Source: Dactylonectria macrodidyma
Taxonomy: Eukaryota > Ascomycota > Sordariomycetes > Hypocreales > Nectriaceae
Assembly (NCBI GenBank): GCA_020744425.1
Contig: JAGMUV010000001.1
Coordinates: 6,696,001 to 6,760,000, forward strand
DNA: 64,000 nt
Reading direction: 5' to 3'
Positions 32,751 through 42,118 of this stretch are shown one piece after another. Below the pieces are notes generated by a model, which made no database searches, was not told the origin of the DNA, and was given only the letters and a program-made list of their open reading frames with translations. Numbering within the stretch: the stretch's first letter is position 1; every line of letters begins with the position of its first letter. Both the position numbers and the translations under genes were made by a program.

Positions 32751-33610
32751 ATGGATGACCCGGAAGCGCCCCAGCAGCCTTGGATCCCGGCGGTGGGAAC
32801 ATCGTGGCAGATTGTGCTCAAGGAACCCATCCAGATCGACCCGGAGCAGCCGGCCATTACCCCAGACGTCGAGGTCTACGACATTGACCTTTTTGACAAC
32901 TCGGCCGAGACCATCGCCGCGCTTCACAGCCTGGGTAAAAAGGTCATCTGTTATTTCAGCGCCGGAACGTACGAGGAATGGCGACCCGACGCAAGCGAGT
33001 TTGCCAAGGCGGATCTCGGCAAGGCCATGGATGACTGGCCGGGTGAGCGGTGGTTGGACCTAAAAAGCGAGAATGTTCGCAACATCATGGCCAAGAGGAT
33101 CAAGCTTGCAGCCGAAAAAGGGTGCGATGCCATTGATCCTGACAATGTAGACGGCTATGTAAGTTCCTCATCTTGCAAAGTACCCCAAAGATCTATCGAC
33201 TGACGTCTCCGTAGTCCAACAAAAACGGCCTCGGCCTGAAGAAAGCCGACTCAATTGACTTCATCAAGTTCTTAGCCTATGAGGCATCCAAATATGGCCT
33301 CAGCATCGGCCTAAAAAACGCAGGCGAGATCATCGACGACGTCATTGACGACGTCCACTTCCAGGTCAACGAGGAGTGTGTCAAGTACAACGAAGGTCGA
33401 ACATTCGCACCCTTCATCAAGGCCAGTAAGGCCGTCTTTCACATCGAGTACCCCCGTGGCGCTGGAGGATCAGTGAGCGCAAAGTCTAGGGCGACCATTT
33501 CTAACGCCAAAGGGACGGACAATTTCAGCACCGTGCTAAAGAAGATGGATCTAGATGGGTGGGTGCAATTCTGCGACGGGCAGGAGTTTATGACCAAGAC
33601 AGGGTATTGA
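32751..33610 (+). CDS. glycoside hydrolase family 114 (endo-alpha-1,4-polygalactosaminidase-like)
   Basis: Exons 32751-33158 and 33215-33610 (56-nt intron, GTAAGT donor) give 267 aa. Family landmarks are in order: W-x-I-V-L (19-23), DVEVYDIDLFDNS, KKVICYFSAGTYEEWRPD, GERWLDLKSENVRNIMAKR, KGCDAIDPDNVDGYSN, YGLSIGLKNAGEI and NEECVKYNEG. GH114 enzymes adopt a TIM-barrel fold and cleave alpha-1,4-linked galactosamine polymers such as those in fungal galactosaminogalactan. Carboxylates in the DIDLFD and DPDN blocks are the likely active site. Unlike most fungal members it has no visible signal peptide or N-terminal anchor: it begins MDDPEAPQQPW. Either the product stays inside the cell, or a first coding exon lies upstream unseen. 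It is the only intact gene in an otherwise eroded 30-38.7 kb stretch. Confidence 0.88.
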
Positions 33611-33771
33611 GACCTACATATATGCGAATCCGGATGATCGAAGCCGCCTGAATGGAGAGTTAGACCGGTTTCGGCGTAGCAGAGCAGAAGATTACTTTGT
33701 TAGAGCAGTCTGAAACGGACCCCTAGGTGTGGAAGATATATTCATCCATCTATTTTTTCTATATTCATCAC

Positions 33772-34779
33772 CTAACTCATTTTCCTCCTTGAGCTATCCG
33801 GTTGTGAAGTGTAAATATCTACGGTGTCAGCGGGGATAAGCGACTTGTGCAGCTTGCGGCGTTTTGGAGTCGGCAACTGCATCTCAGTATTGGTAGACTC
33901 CTCATCTGTTTCTTCCTCTCCAGGGTCGCCAAATACATCTCTATGGCCCGACTCAGTGTCCTCATTGTCGTCTTCGTCGTCATCCAATTCAGACTTGACT
34001 ATGAACTCTTCCAACTTCATCTACTGCCGTTCCGTTCGACCCATTGCAAGTCTTCGAGAACTGTTGTCATCCGCGGCATTATTGACCTCCTCGACGATGG
34101 CATGCATGAACTCTTTATAAATCACGAATTCAGCTTTTTCGAGGAGTATCTCCAGTCGTTTGATGGTCATGTCTTCGCAGGTGCCGGCGCGGACGCAAGC
34201 CACTGCCAATGTATCGCCAGATTTCCGCCAGTAGTTCGCTCGCCTCTTGAGGGTATCGGTATCCGCTTGAGACGGCCCGGTCAAGCACATGACCATCTTG
34301 GCCACAAGGGAACAGATGTGGCCAATGCGAATTGTTTTCTCGCTGTAGTAATCAATATCAGGTCCGTCAGCGTCTCGAACGATGTTCCAGGCGGCGCGGT
34401 TGAAGCTTGGATGCCAGTACGTTTTGATAGTCTCATAGTTGCAGGTCTCTCTTAGAAAATCTGTCACCCAGCCTGGGAGTGCAATCTCCGCAGATAGTTG
34501 AACGGCCCATTTGGTAACGCATATCCTTTCGATATTGTCGTGATACGAATCGCGCACCTTGAGTAGGCGCCATTCAACAGACTTTTCTTGGCCGATTCGA
34601 ATGAGACGGGCACAGCCTTGGTGGATGACGTCGGCATTCAAATGCCAACAAGCGAAAGCTCCCCGTGAACAACAGTGATGCATATTCACACCAGTTGCCA
34701 ATGTGTTCACATTAGCGACGAAAATATCCAGCTGCCTCCCGCTTGTTCTCGCGTCGTATTTTACGGATATGCTTTCCAA
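33772..34779 (-). pseudogene. SNF2-family helicase, C-terminal fragment with an in-frame stop
   Basis: The frame encodes LDIFVANVNTLATGVNMHH, then CWHLNADVIHQGCARLIRIGQEKSVEWRLLKVRDSYHDNIE. These are helicase motifs V and VI (here C-A-R-L-I-R-I-G-Q) of the SNF2 C-terminal lobe. The SNF2 N-terminal ATPase lobe is absent and an upstream stop at 34792-34794 closes the frame without an ATG. After RTERQ a TAG (34021-34023) is followed, in the same frame, by MKLEEFIVKSELDDDEDDNEDTE and a basic tail to 33772. CAG to TAG is one transition. This looks like the 3' end of a dead helicase gene from an accessory-region family. Confidence 0.72.
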
Positions 34780-34794
34780 TTCAAAGCAACTCTA

Positions 34795-35339
34795 AGAGTA
34801 TAATGCCGAAACGTTTCAAAGCACATCTCCGGGCTTGGAAGATGTATTGATCCGTCGGTTCTTCTAAATGCTACAGTATGCATACAGCCCCTATGGTAGT
34901 GCTAGCATTCCGATGGGCTTCGCAGTTCGACTGCTATATGTTTGGATAGTTGTCCTACATGCCTTATTTATAGTGCTTTCACTAGATTTATGGCGTAGCG
35001 GTGCGTAAGGAAGCATAGGTGAGCTAGTTATACTTGCGTTACGATCCTGAGCTCTGGATGGGTTAGAGAATGTGGGCGGCGGAGTTTCGAGCTCTGAAAC
35101 CTGGAAGGTGGTCGTAAAAGTGAGGGAGGTTGGAGCTGAGCGACTGGAAATGATAACGACTGATACCATGGTGTTATAATCACATAGTGCAATGACAGAT
35201 GACGGCGAGGAGAGTAGACTTGATGAAACTCGAGTAAAGTCTAGTGTTGTTTATTCCTAAGGTCTCGAGTGGTTGGATGGTGGACTAAATAGAAAAGTTA
35301 TCGCCTTTGAGGAGGATGCGCTTACTGATGACATAGGTC
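34795..35339. other. spacer between helicase relics
   Basis: No gene recognised. A minus-strand frame at 34891-35169 is Ser/Thr-rich and without similarity. Confidence 0.45.
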
Positions 35340-35620
35340 TTCATCGTATCATAGATGCAAACCTCCCTGATCCCATCCGTGACTCAGTCCAGAAGAGCAA
35401 TCCCAGCCGATAGTTGAACGGCCCACTTAGTGAAACAACCTCTAAATATTGTCTTGATAAGAAACACGTACTTTGGGAAGACATCACTCCACACATTTGC
35501 CTTGCCCGATGGTAGCCAGGCGAGTATAGCCTTGATAAATAATGTCAGCATTCAAATTACAACATGCAAACACCACCTTTCCACATCAGATCAACGTGTA
35601 CGAAAAGTCGCTATTTGTCT
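35340..35620 (-). pseudogene. second, heavily mutated SNF2-helicase copy
   Basis: Aligns collinearly with about 34430-34700. Shared blocks include GATAGTTGAACGGCCCA, GTCAGCATTCAAAT (GTCGGCATTCAAAT in the other copy) and TCATAG-TGCA. Frames are broken by many substitutions and small gaps. It is a diverged duplicate of the neighbouring helicase remnant in the same orientation. Confidence 0.6.
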
Positions 35621-35709
35621 CGCGGACGGTGGTGTAGGCGACGTTGAGCAGCCCAGTAATGATGGGGTTAGACAATGCAAGCCAATACAGATCTCCAGAG
35701 CGTTATATC

Positions 35710-36120
35710 CTAGGGTGCCTCCCTCACGGAGCCTAAGCGTGTGCCGGAATAAAGGGAGGTAAGCCGGCCGTTGAGGGCCGAGTTGATGAGCTGCTTGGCA
35801 TGGCTGATGCCGACCTCTCGTCCATCACGCTTGGAGCGCTTGGCGACCTGGCTGGCTGTCTGCTGGTTATTGCGGATGTCTTTGGGTTGTTCGAGCAAAT
35901 GATCCTTGTCGCCTCGCAGGCACATGTCGCCAGGTTTTGGTTCCATGAGCTTGTGATTGCGTGGGTCAAAGGTTGCCAGGACTCCTTGCCCATAGAGACG
36001 GAAGTTGACCATGTCTTCTAGCTGACTGATATCATGTATTTGTGTGGAGAAATCTGCAATGTCATCCTCAGCGAGGGCGAAAGCCTGTTGGCGAAACTTT
36101 CGCCCGGGGGACTTCATCAT
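35710..36120 (-). CDS. unidentified short frame within the helicase-relic block
   Basis: ATG at 36120 opens a 136-aa frame (MMKSPGRKFRQQAFALAEDD..). It is polar and mixed-charge (DMVNFRLYGQGVLATFDPRNHK..), with no domain I recognise. It sits just upstream, in the minus orientation, of the second helicase relic and may be an upstream exon or a remnant of the same gene. Low confidence that it is expressed. Confidence 0.25.
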   Translation of the reverse strand: MMKSPGRKFRQQAFALAEDDIADFSTQIHDISQLEDMVNFRLYGQGVLATFDPRNHKLMEPKPGDMCLRGDKDHLLEQPKDIRNNQQTASQVAKRSKRDGREVGISHAKQLINSALNGRLTSLYSGTRLGSVREAP

Positions 36121-36692
36121 GGACCGTTTGTTGACTAGATTGGAAAAACGTTGTTCTTGACTCGAGTGATGGCTATGGGGATGGGAGATGACGTACTCTC
36201 GTCTTCGAAGAGTCCTTTTGTCTCACAGTCCCCCTGTTTGTATGTGGTATAGTGGCCGTAGTCGTCTGCGTACAGCCTTACGAGCTCGCCCAACCGCTGC
36301 CCATGGCTACACGAGATTCTTTATGCCAACGACATGAGTGCGGGGAGCGAAAACAAGCTTTTGGACGACCTAGAAAGCTGAGATCTAGGAATCTATGAGG
36401 GTTTCTGTCAACAAAACAACAGCATGAAGTCGTAGGTGCTGGCCTTTTTCGTGCTTTGCGATTCGTTCACGATGACGAATTGAAATCAGAAAACGCATTA
36501 GACTAAGTTAGGAAGTAACATCGCATAAAATGAAGTGTAGAGTACACTAATTTAAGTTTGAGATTACTATAAGTTATAGAATAAGTTTATGCTCTATGGT
36601 GCGTGGTTTTTTTCTGTGACCCCCTAGCAGGCTAGTTTGAGCTAGGGGTAGGGTGAGGGGATTTGAGGGCAGAAGAACGAGGTTCTGTTCTA
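36121..36692. other. AT-rich spacer
   Basis: 572 bp, AT-rich around 36480-36620, no frame of interest. Confidence 0.5.
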
Positions 36693-37418
36693 TTAGATAG
36701 CAACCTCCGGATCTACTGACTCTGATTCATCCTCATCCGCCAAATCCAGCCTGAACACTGCACCGATTGGATCGATGGGATCGCTGTAGAATCCATATAT
36801 CTCATGATAGTCGATTAAATCCCGATGAGCTTGTTTCTGTAAGCCGGCCATGTTATCCCAAGCCCCCTTTTGCCGCTTAGGCGTCTTGATTCTTTCCTTT
36901 CTGACTGCTTCATTATAAATTCCTGCAGTCCGCTGTTCGATCCTCTTTATATCCATCAAGGCGGCACCTTGTTCTTGAATGCTTTCTTCTTTTCCGTCTG
37001 CGACTTCGAAGGCTACCTTGTTTAGCCAGAGCTGTTCGTTGGTTGATTGTCTATTGTTCCTCACAAGCCACTGATCGGCAACAGCGAGGATGGTGGCTTC
37101 GATAATCGGGATGCTACGTCTGAGGTGGCCGGGGATGACTGCTCGGAGCTCGCGCACGTCTCGGCCGAGTATTTCTATCACACGGTACCAATCACATGTT
37201 TCCCACTGTCGAAGAATTGAGGTAAGTGACTCTCTGCCTTGGCACTGCCTGTAGGTACTCGGGGGATCGGGTGAGGCTCAGGCAGACGGGCGTGTTATAG
37301 CTTGAAGAGACTCGAAACACGAGCGTGAATAGTGACTTGACGATGACTTGGAGACGACGGGTTGGTCTTTCGCGGTCTTCAAGCAGCGCTGATTGAAAAT
37401 TTCATCTTGGACTATCAT
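36693..37418 (-). pseudogene. unidentified frame interrupted by one TGA
   Basis: From the ATG at 37418 the frame reads MIVQDEIFNQRCLKTAKDQP to TGA at 37280-37278. In the same frame it then continues as ASPDPPSTYRQCQGRESLTSILRQWETCDWYRVIEILGRDVRELR and on to 36693, about 242 codons in all. The later part has no ATG until MDIKRIEQRT. No domain is recognised. A 39-nt GT..AG interval could remove the stop but is shorter than any other intron here. Either a broken gene (CGA to TGA would be one transition) or a gene with an unseen first exon. Confidence 0.4.
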
Positions 37419-37617
37419 CACGGCTGCGGGAAGATGTCTTGAGTAGAAAGGATGAGGGGGAAAGGGTTGAGTTTGAAGGTTGATGAGAGCTTTATGAGAT
37501 AGAACTCGCTCACGTGACCTGGCTATAAGTTGGACATGTGACCACTGCGAATAGGTCCTACCTGCGTCATTCACCTACCCGTATGGTCTCATTGCGGAGT
37601 CGCTACTAGTATAAGAG

Positions 37618-37706
37618 GCTGTCCGCTCCATCAAGGGCGAGTTACTTCTATCACGAAGTCAAAAAACACAGTTTTCTTCACATCTTAGGCATTTCAAGGC
37701 CCAATA
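37618..37706 (+). repeat. dispersed 89-bp repeat, copy B
   Basis: Ungapped match to 3351-3439 (about 84% by eye), same orientation. It lies between the interrupted frame above and a further gene-free kilobase. Unlike copy A it lacks the flanking TTCAGACTAGGGAC repeats. Confidence 0.75.
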
Positions 37707-38844
37707 GTTGCCTAAGATCAGAGATTTCCAGCTCATACGAGCTAGGAAGCTTAAATCTTGATGAATAGATTTCTACCTACTCCTTGAAGCTTAAGTCGCT
37801 AAACTGATTTCCGGTAACTTTGTTCTGATATCGATTACAGCAAACACTTTAACTTCCATGACTAAGAGCACGTCCAAAACTCGGCCAACGCAACTACAGA
37901 ACAGCATCAAAGACGTTGTGGGGTCCTCCTGGGCCCGCATAATCAGGCGTTGCGAAGAACTGCCAAGTGTGGTGCATTTTTCAGAAGAATGACAGGTGCC
38001 AGGCCATTGTAGACAAGTTTAGTATCACTCTAAAGCAGTTCTACTCCTAGGACCCAGCCGTAGGAAGTAAGTACCTTGCACATCAAGACTGGTTGCTCTT
38101 TTCTTTCTCCATGCCTGTGTCCATATACTAACTTGTTCAACCGCAGCTGATTGTAAGAGCGTCTGAGTCAAGGAGGCTTACTGAGTTTCTGCTCCAAGCA
38201 AATAACGGTGACGAACATTGGGCCACAAGCTTAAGACTTACCAATGCTATCTTGTACTTCGGAACTGCAGTCCCTCACATTGTGGATGTATCCGGTCTGA
38301 ACAGTCAATCTTGATGCCAATTTTCAATATCTAAGTATCAGATGCAAGCATATTAGTACTTAAACTCATTCTTTCTTATCTTAAGCATCATATCGTGTGC
38401 TTTCATTACTTCTACCAAAGCATCCAGAGCCTCTTCGTCAAATCCAACCTCATGCAGAAAGTCACCGATATCGCGACAGAGTGCGTTATGTAAAAGCTGA
38501 TATCAATAATTAACAGCTGCGAGCATCTTAGCACGATAAAGTTTTTTGAGATCGACCTTTGTAGTCTTGCCTAAACTACCACTAACTTAGCCTCTCGATC
38601 ATTAAGGACGGAATGTTCGGACATTTGCAAATACTCCGTCTGCCTTCGGTCCGCCTTCGGTCCGCCTTCCGAGCCTGCATTAGCGGTAGGATTCCGGACC
38701 GCTGGTCACTTGGTACGGCTCCAAAGCGTCAACTTTAAAAAGGGACATGCTCGACTGCCTGATTTTATGTCGCATTGCGATTGCTTCCTAGACCTCTGTC
38801 AGGTAAACGGTTATACTAGAACGAGACCATCAGCGGTTATCATA
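37707..38844. other. gene-free stretch upstream of the SCO-LDI gene
   Basis: 1.1 kb, AT-rich in its middle, no coding frame. A short tandem CTTCGGTCCGC repeat (about 38644-38669) lies roughly 180-200 bases before the proposed start codon. Confidence 0.5.
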
Positions 38845-40956
38845 ATGATCGATTTCCCAAAGCCAGCGTTCTCGTTAGTTGACCACAACGGTCGCCATGT
38901 CGACGAGACCGCCTTTCGAGGCAGGCCTACCATCGTCTTCTTCGGCTTCACTAACTGTACGGTTGTTTGCCCACGGGCCCTTGCCCGCCTAACGGCCATC
39001 ATCAGCAGTCTCAAGGCAGACCCCGATCAACTCAACGCTCTATACATTTCGGTCGATCCAGATCGCGACTCGCCCGAGGCTATGAAGTCGTTTCTAGCCG
39101 ATCGCGCTCCTCGCTTCACCGGCCTGACGGGAACACGGGCGGAAATCGACTCCGCTCGCAAGGCTTTCCGAGTATTCGCTCAACGAAAGCACGACTATAG
39201 TGTACCCGAAAGTTACACCATTCCTCACACGGCCATCACTTATATCCTTGGCCGTGACGGCAATCTGGTGGACCACCTTTCTGACAGCCTTAGCAACGAA
39301 GAGGCCGTATCGCGCCTCCAGAAGGTCATGGACGGAGAACTCGATAAAGATCCAGCCAAAGAAACCACCTCCTACCCAAGAGGTGGTCATGGAAATGGTG
39401 TGGATGTGGGCACTGTGGGCAAGGAGAGTTTGGCGTTGCTAGACAAGAAGCAGGTTGCCAGCATCCGGCATATCGGTAACCTAGCTCGGCAGCTCAAAGG
39501 CGATTGGTCTAACATGATGGGGCCTACTGATCTAAATGACGGATTCGGTGCTTACCGATTTCAGCTTGCTTATGGCTTCTATGCGCTAGCTTTGGCACAT
39601 TTTCACCGGCTCCCAGCTGCTCCTGGGCTGTTCCGGAACACTTTAGAGCGCATGATTGAAAAGATGTGCCATCCAGATGTCTGGTTCTACTGGCGTGATG
39701 CCAGCACGGGCGGGGGAATTGCCAGGACACCGAGAAAAGAGCCAGACACAAACCCGATCGAGAAGGACAATATTATGTATAGCGCCTATCTGCAAACGAT
39801 GACGCTTCTTTACAACAGCCTATTCGATGATGATCGCTACACAAAGCCCGGATCATTAACTCTAGAGTATGACCCCTTCTTTTGGGGTGATGCAGGGGGG
39901 TTTCGTTTCGAATACGACCAGAACTCGCTCAACGACCGGGTTTACTGGAATATGGTCGAGAGCGGATATCTTGGCGTTGCTTGCGAGCCCTGGTGCGTTT
40001 TCCAGATCTGCAATCAGCCACCCATCATTGGGTTTCGCCTGAACGACGAGCTGACTGGCAGCCGGACTGCCGATGAAGTCACTGCAGGCTATGTGAAGGC
40101 TTGGGAGGACTTTGGAGGCAGCATCGAGCCTGAAGGAGGCTACAGGCTCTTCGTTGCTAGGCATAACGACATGGTTGCGCCAAGCCCTGGGACGGGCATG
40201 GATGCCTGGTGCGCTCTGTTGATGCATTCCTGGAACCCAGACTTTGTTAAGGAAAACTATGAGCGACAGCGGCAGAAGGCGCTCGTTCGCCATGAAGATG
40301 GTACTCTGTCTATCAAGGTTGCCACCATTGACGGAAGGTCTAAGAACACGACAATGCTCTTGCAGAGCGCCGAATTCGGTTGGTTCGCTGCGCTGGCCGC
40401 AGAGATGGGTGATGTAGACTCTCTGAAGTCTCTCCTGGACTACGCGGACAGCCGCTTCTGCCCCCGGTACGAGAATGGCGGGCTGATGTATCCGCGGAAC
40501 GATGAGATGCATGACGTCCACGGCCATTACAGCATGAGCTCCCCCATCCAGTCCAACGCCCTCATTCCGCTTGCTCGCCTGAATGTTCCTAGTGGGTTTG
40601 AACGTCTTTACAACCAACCATGGGGTCCGAAGAACTGCGAGCACTATGGAGAGCCAGCTCTAACCGGGGTTGATTTTTCCATCGATGTTTACCGCGCGGT
40701 TTATTTCCCGGAAAGGCGTGCTTTGCACTTTGACGTTGCGGTCTACGAGGCGGAGGCAGCAGGCAACGTTGGTATGTCTCGAGTTTTTGGTAGAGGAGAC
40801 TGGGTTCTCTCACGTAATGGAAGGCAAGTTGCCTGGGGTAATAGCGAAACCCTCAGTAAAACTGAACTGGGAGAAGGCGTTCGACAAGACGGGGAGATGC
40901 TGCTACTGTCTATCACAGGAACAGAGGCGGTGTCTTTTGTCATTGTATGGCTTTAG
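38845..40956 (+). CDS. SCO1/SenC copper-chaperone domain fused to linalool dehydratase/isomerase-like domain
   Basis: Intronless; 703 aa from the ATG at 38845, or 729 from the ATG at 38767. Residues 1-165 form a Sco-type thioredoxin fold: FSLVDHNGRHVDETAFRG, then FFGFTNCTVVCPRAL with the C-x3-C copper pair C38/C42, SVDPDRDSPEAM, and the third copper ligand H128 in SYTIPHTAITYI. After a Gly-rich linker, residues about 200-560 resemble linalool dehydratase/isomerase (Ldi): DLNDGFGAYRFQLAYGFYALAL, KDNIMYSAYLQTMTLLYNSL and ACEPWCVFQICNQPP. The first and last Cys of that last block are 9 apart, like the two active-site Cys (171/180) of the Castellaniella enzyme as I recall. An all-beta tail follows. 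No mitochondrial targeting signal or Sco transmembrane helix is seen, so a cytochrome oxidase role is unlikely. It may redox-protect or metallate the Ldi thiols; this is inference. The lack of introns hints at bacterial ancestry. Confidence 0.82.
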   Translation: MIDFPKPAFSLVDHNGRHVDETAFRGRPTIVFFGFTNCTVVCPRALARLTAIISSLKADPDQLNALYISVDPDRDSPEAMKSFLADRAPRFTGLTGTRAEIDSARKAFRVFAQRKHDYSVPESYTIPHTAITYILGRDGNLVDHLSDSLSNEEAVSRLQKVMDGELDKDPAKETTSYPRGGHGNGVDVGTVGKESLALLDKKQVASIRHIGNLARQLKGDWSNMMGPTDLNDGFGAYRFQLAYGFYALALAHFHRLPAAPGLFRNTLERMIEKMCHPDVWFYWRDASTGGGIARTPRKEPDTNPIEKDNIMYSAYLQTMTLLYNSLFDDDRYTKPGSLTLEYDPFFWGDAGGFRFEYDQNSLNDRVYWNMVESGYLGVACEPWCVFQICNQPPIIGFRLNDELTGSRTADEVTAGYVKAWEDFGGSIEPEGGYRLFVARHNDMVAPSPGTGMDAWCALLMHSWNPDFVKENYERQRQKALVRHEDGTLSIKVATIDGRSKNTTMLLQSAEFGWFAALAAEMGDVDSLKSLLDYADSRFCPRYENGGLMYPRNDEMHDVHGHYSMSSPIQSNALIPLARLNVPSGFERLYNQPWGPKNCEHYGEPALTGVDFSIDVYRAVYFPERRALHFDVAVYEAEAAGNVGMSRVFGRGDWVLSRNGRQVAWGNSETLSKTELGEGVRQDGEMLLLSITGTEAVSFVIVWL

Positions 40957-41143
40957 GTAGAGGCGCTTTTCTTGGCACTCCATAACGTGCAGTGGTAATG
41001 ACTTTCCGCTTCAGATCATGCGATGATTCCTGTCCCGCAAACTGTTCGGCCGTGAATGATAGCCTTGCTTAGGCTTTCCATTTTGATTCTGACATTGCGA
41101 GTGGGCACTGTGTACCAATCAAAACAGGTCGCGTAACCAGTCT

Positions 41144-41518
41144 ATGGTATTCACCCAACCCGTCGTCTATATCAGCCGGTTGAACATGTCGAGAGAACAG
41201 AAAATCAGTGCCAGTATCACGTTTTTAATCGGCTTCATCAACATCTACATCACCCTCGCCAGATGGGTTGTGGTCCAATCCGTTTTTACAGAAGAGCCAG
41301 CTCTGAATATCGAAGGTGAGCTTATTCGGCTTAGTGTTCATTAATATTTGTGCGCGAGCTAACCAAATTTGGTAGATACTTTGGCTATTGCAGATGGCCA
41401 CACGAGATTGATCGTGAGCATCCTGCCATCTCTTCGCCCGTATCTACTTCTCTGGCAAACGAAGCCTCATGTTCCCGCTTCTCCATTGGACGGCGAAGAC
41501 TTGAAAATCTATACCTAG
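41144..41518 (+). pseudogene. Pth11-like (rhodopsin-type) membrane protein, C-terminal fragment
   Basis: Coding-like segments 41144-41315 and 41376-41518 join across a 60-nt GT..AG interval. They read ISASITFLIGFINIYITLARWVVVQSVF and, after the junction, DTLAIADGHTRLIVSILPSLRPYLLLW. The second piece is the typical end of the seventh helix and the 'A/V-CLPSLRP' signature of fungal Pth11-related receptors. The first five or six helices and any CFEM domain are missing. An upstream Met exists, but the protein would be only about 104 aa. Read as a truncated relic. Confidence 0.55.
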
Positions 41519-42118
41519 CATGACACATCAGCCGCTTCTAGATATACCGTCGTGTAGGAGGTCTAATAGCCAAACTGCACTTGTTGCCCACCACTTGACG
41601 AGAGGAATCAGCTCTTAAAGTGTGCTTCCGTTGTATATTTTCACATACACGCGTTTTATCTTCGATAAGATACGCACAAATCACGCTGTGGAGTACTTGA
41701 TAGAGTTTTCTCATACTGTTTGATTATAAGTCATCATAGAACCGTTAGTCAGAGCAACGGCTGAGTGGACGCACAAATCGCGCGTCCCATTTTGTTCGAC
41801 GAGAAAATAGGACAGTGCTACCCTAGACTCCCATTTAGTCAAGACGAGATTCCACATCCTAAAGTTTGGAATTATTTATGAATGTAATAGAAATAAATAG
41901 CAATGAATAGGTATCAGCCTCAAAACACTAGATCTATTATGCTAAATGAGGCGGTGTTGGAATGACGTTGATGATGATCATCTAATCAATCGCGGCTTCA
42001 GATTAGTCATCTTCAGGCTTGTGTCAGACGCTACTTCATGCGACACGTATTGGAGGCATTTTAAACCTTTAAATGATGGAATGATACCACTTCTTCCTAC
42101 TCAACGCGTATCGTCATC
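41519..42118. other. intergenic, no supported gene
   Basis: 600 bp upstream of the copper-fist gene. The phrase ACGCACAAATC occurs twice (about 41670 and 41770). AT-rich; no gene. Confidence 0.5.

Noticed and set aside
34021..36120. Intact SNF2 helicase gene with introns
   Set aside because: No N-terminal ATPase lobe, no ATG for the C-terminal lobe, a stop in frame and a mutated second copy; relics explain the data better.
39862..40644. 260-codon minus-strand frame inside the SCO-LDI gene
   Set aside because: Antisense shadow of a clearly conserved coding sequence.
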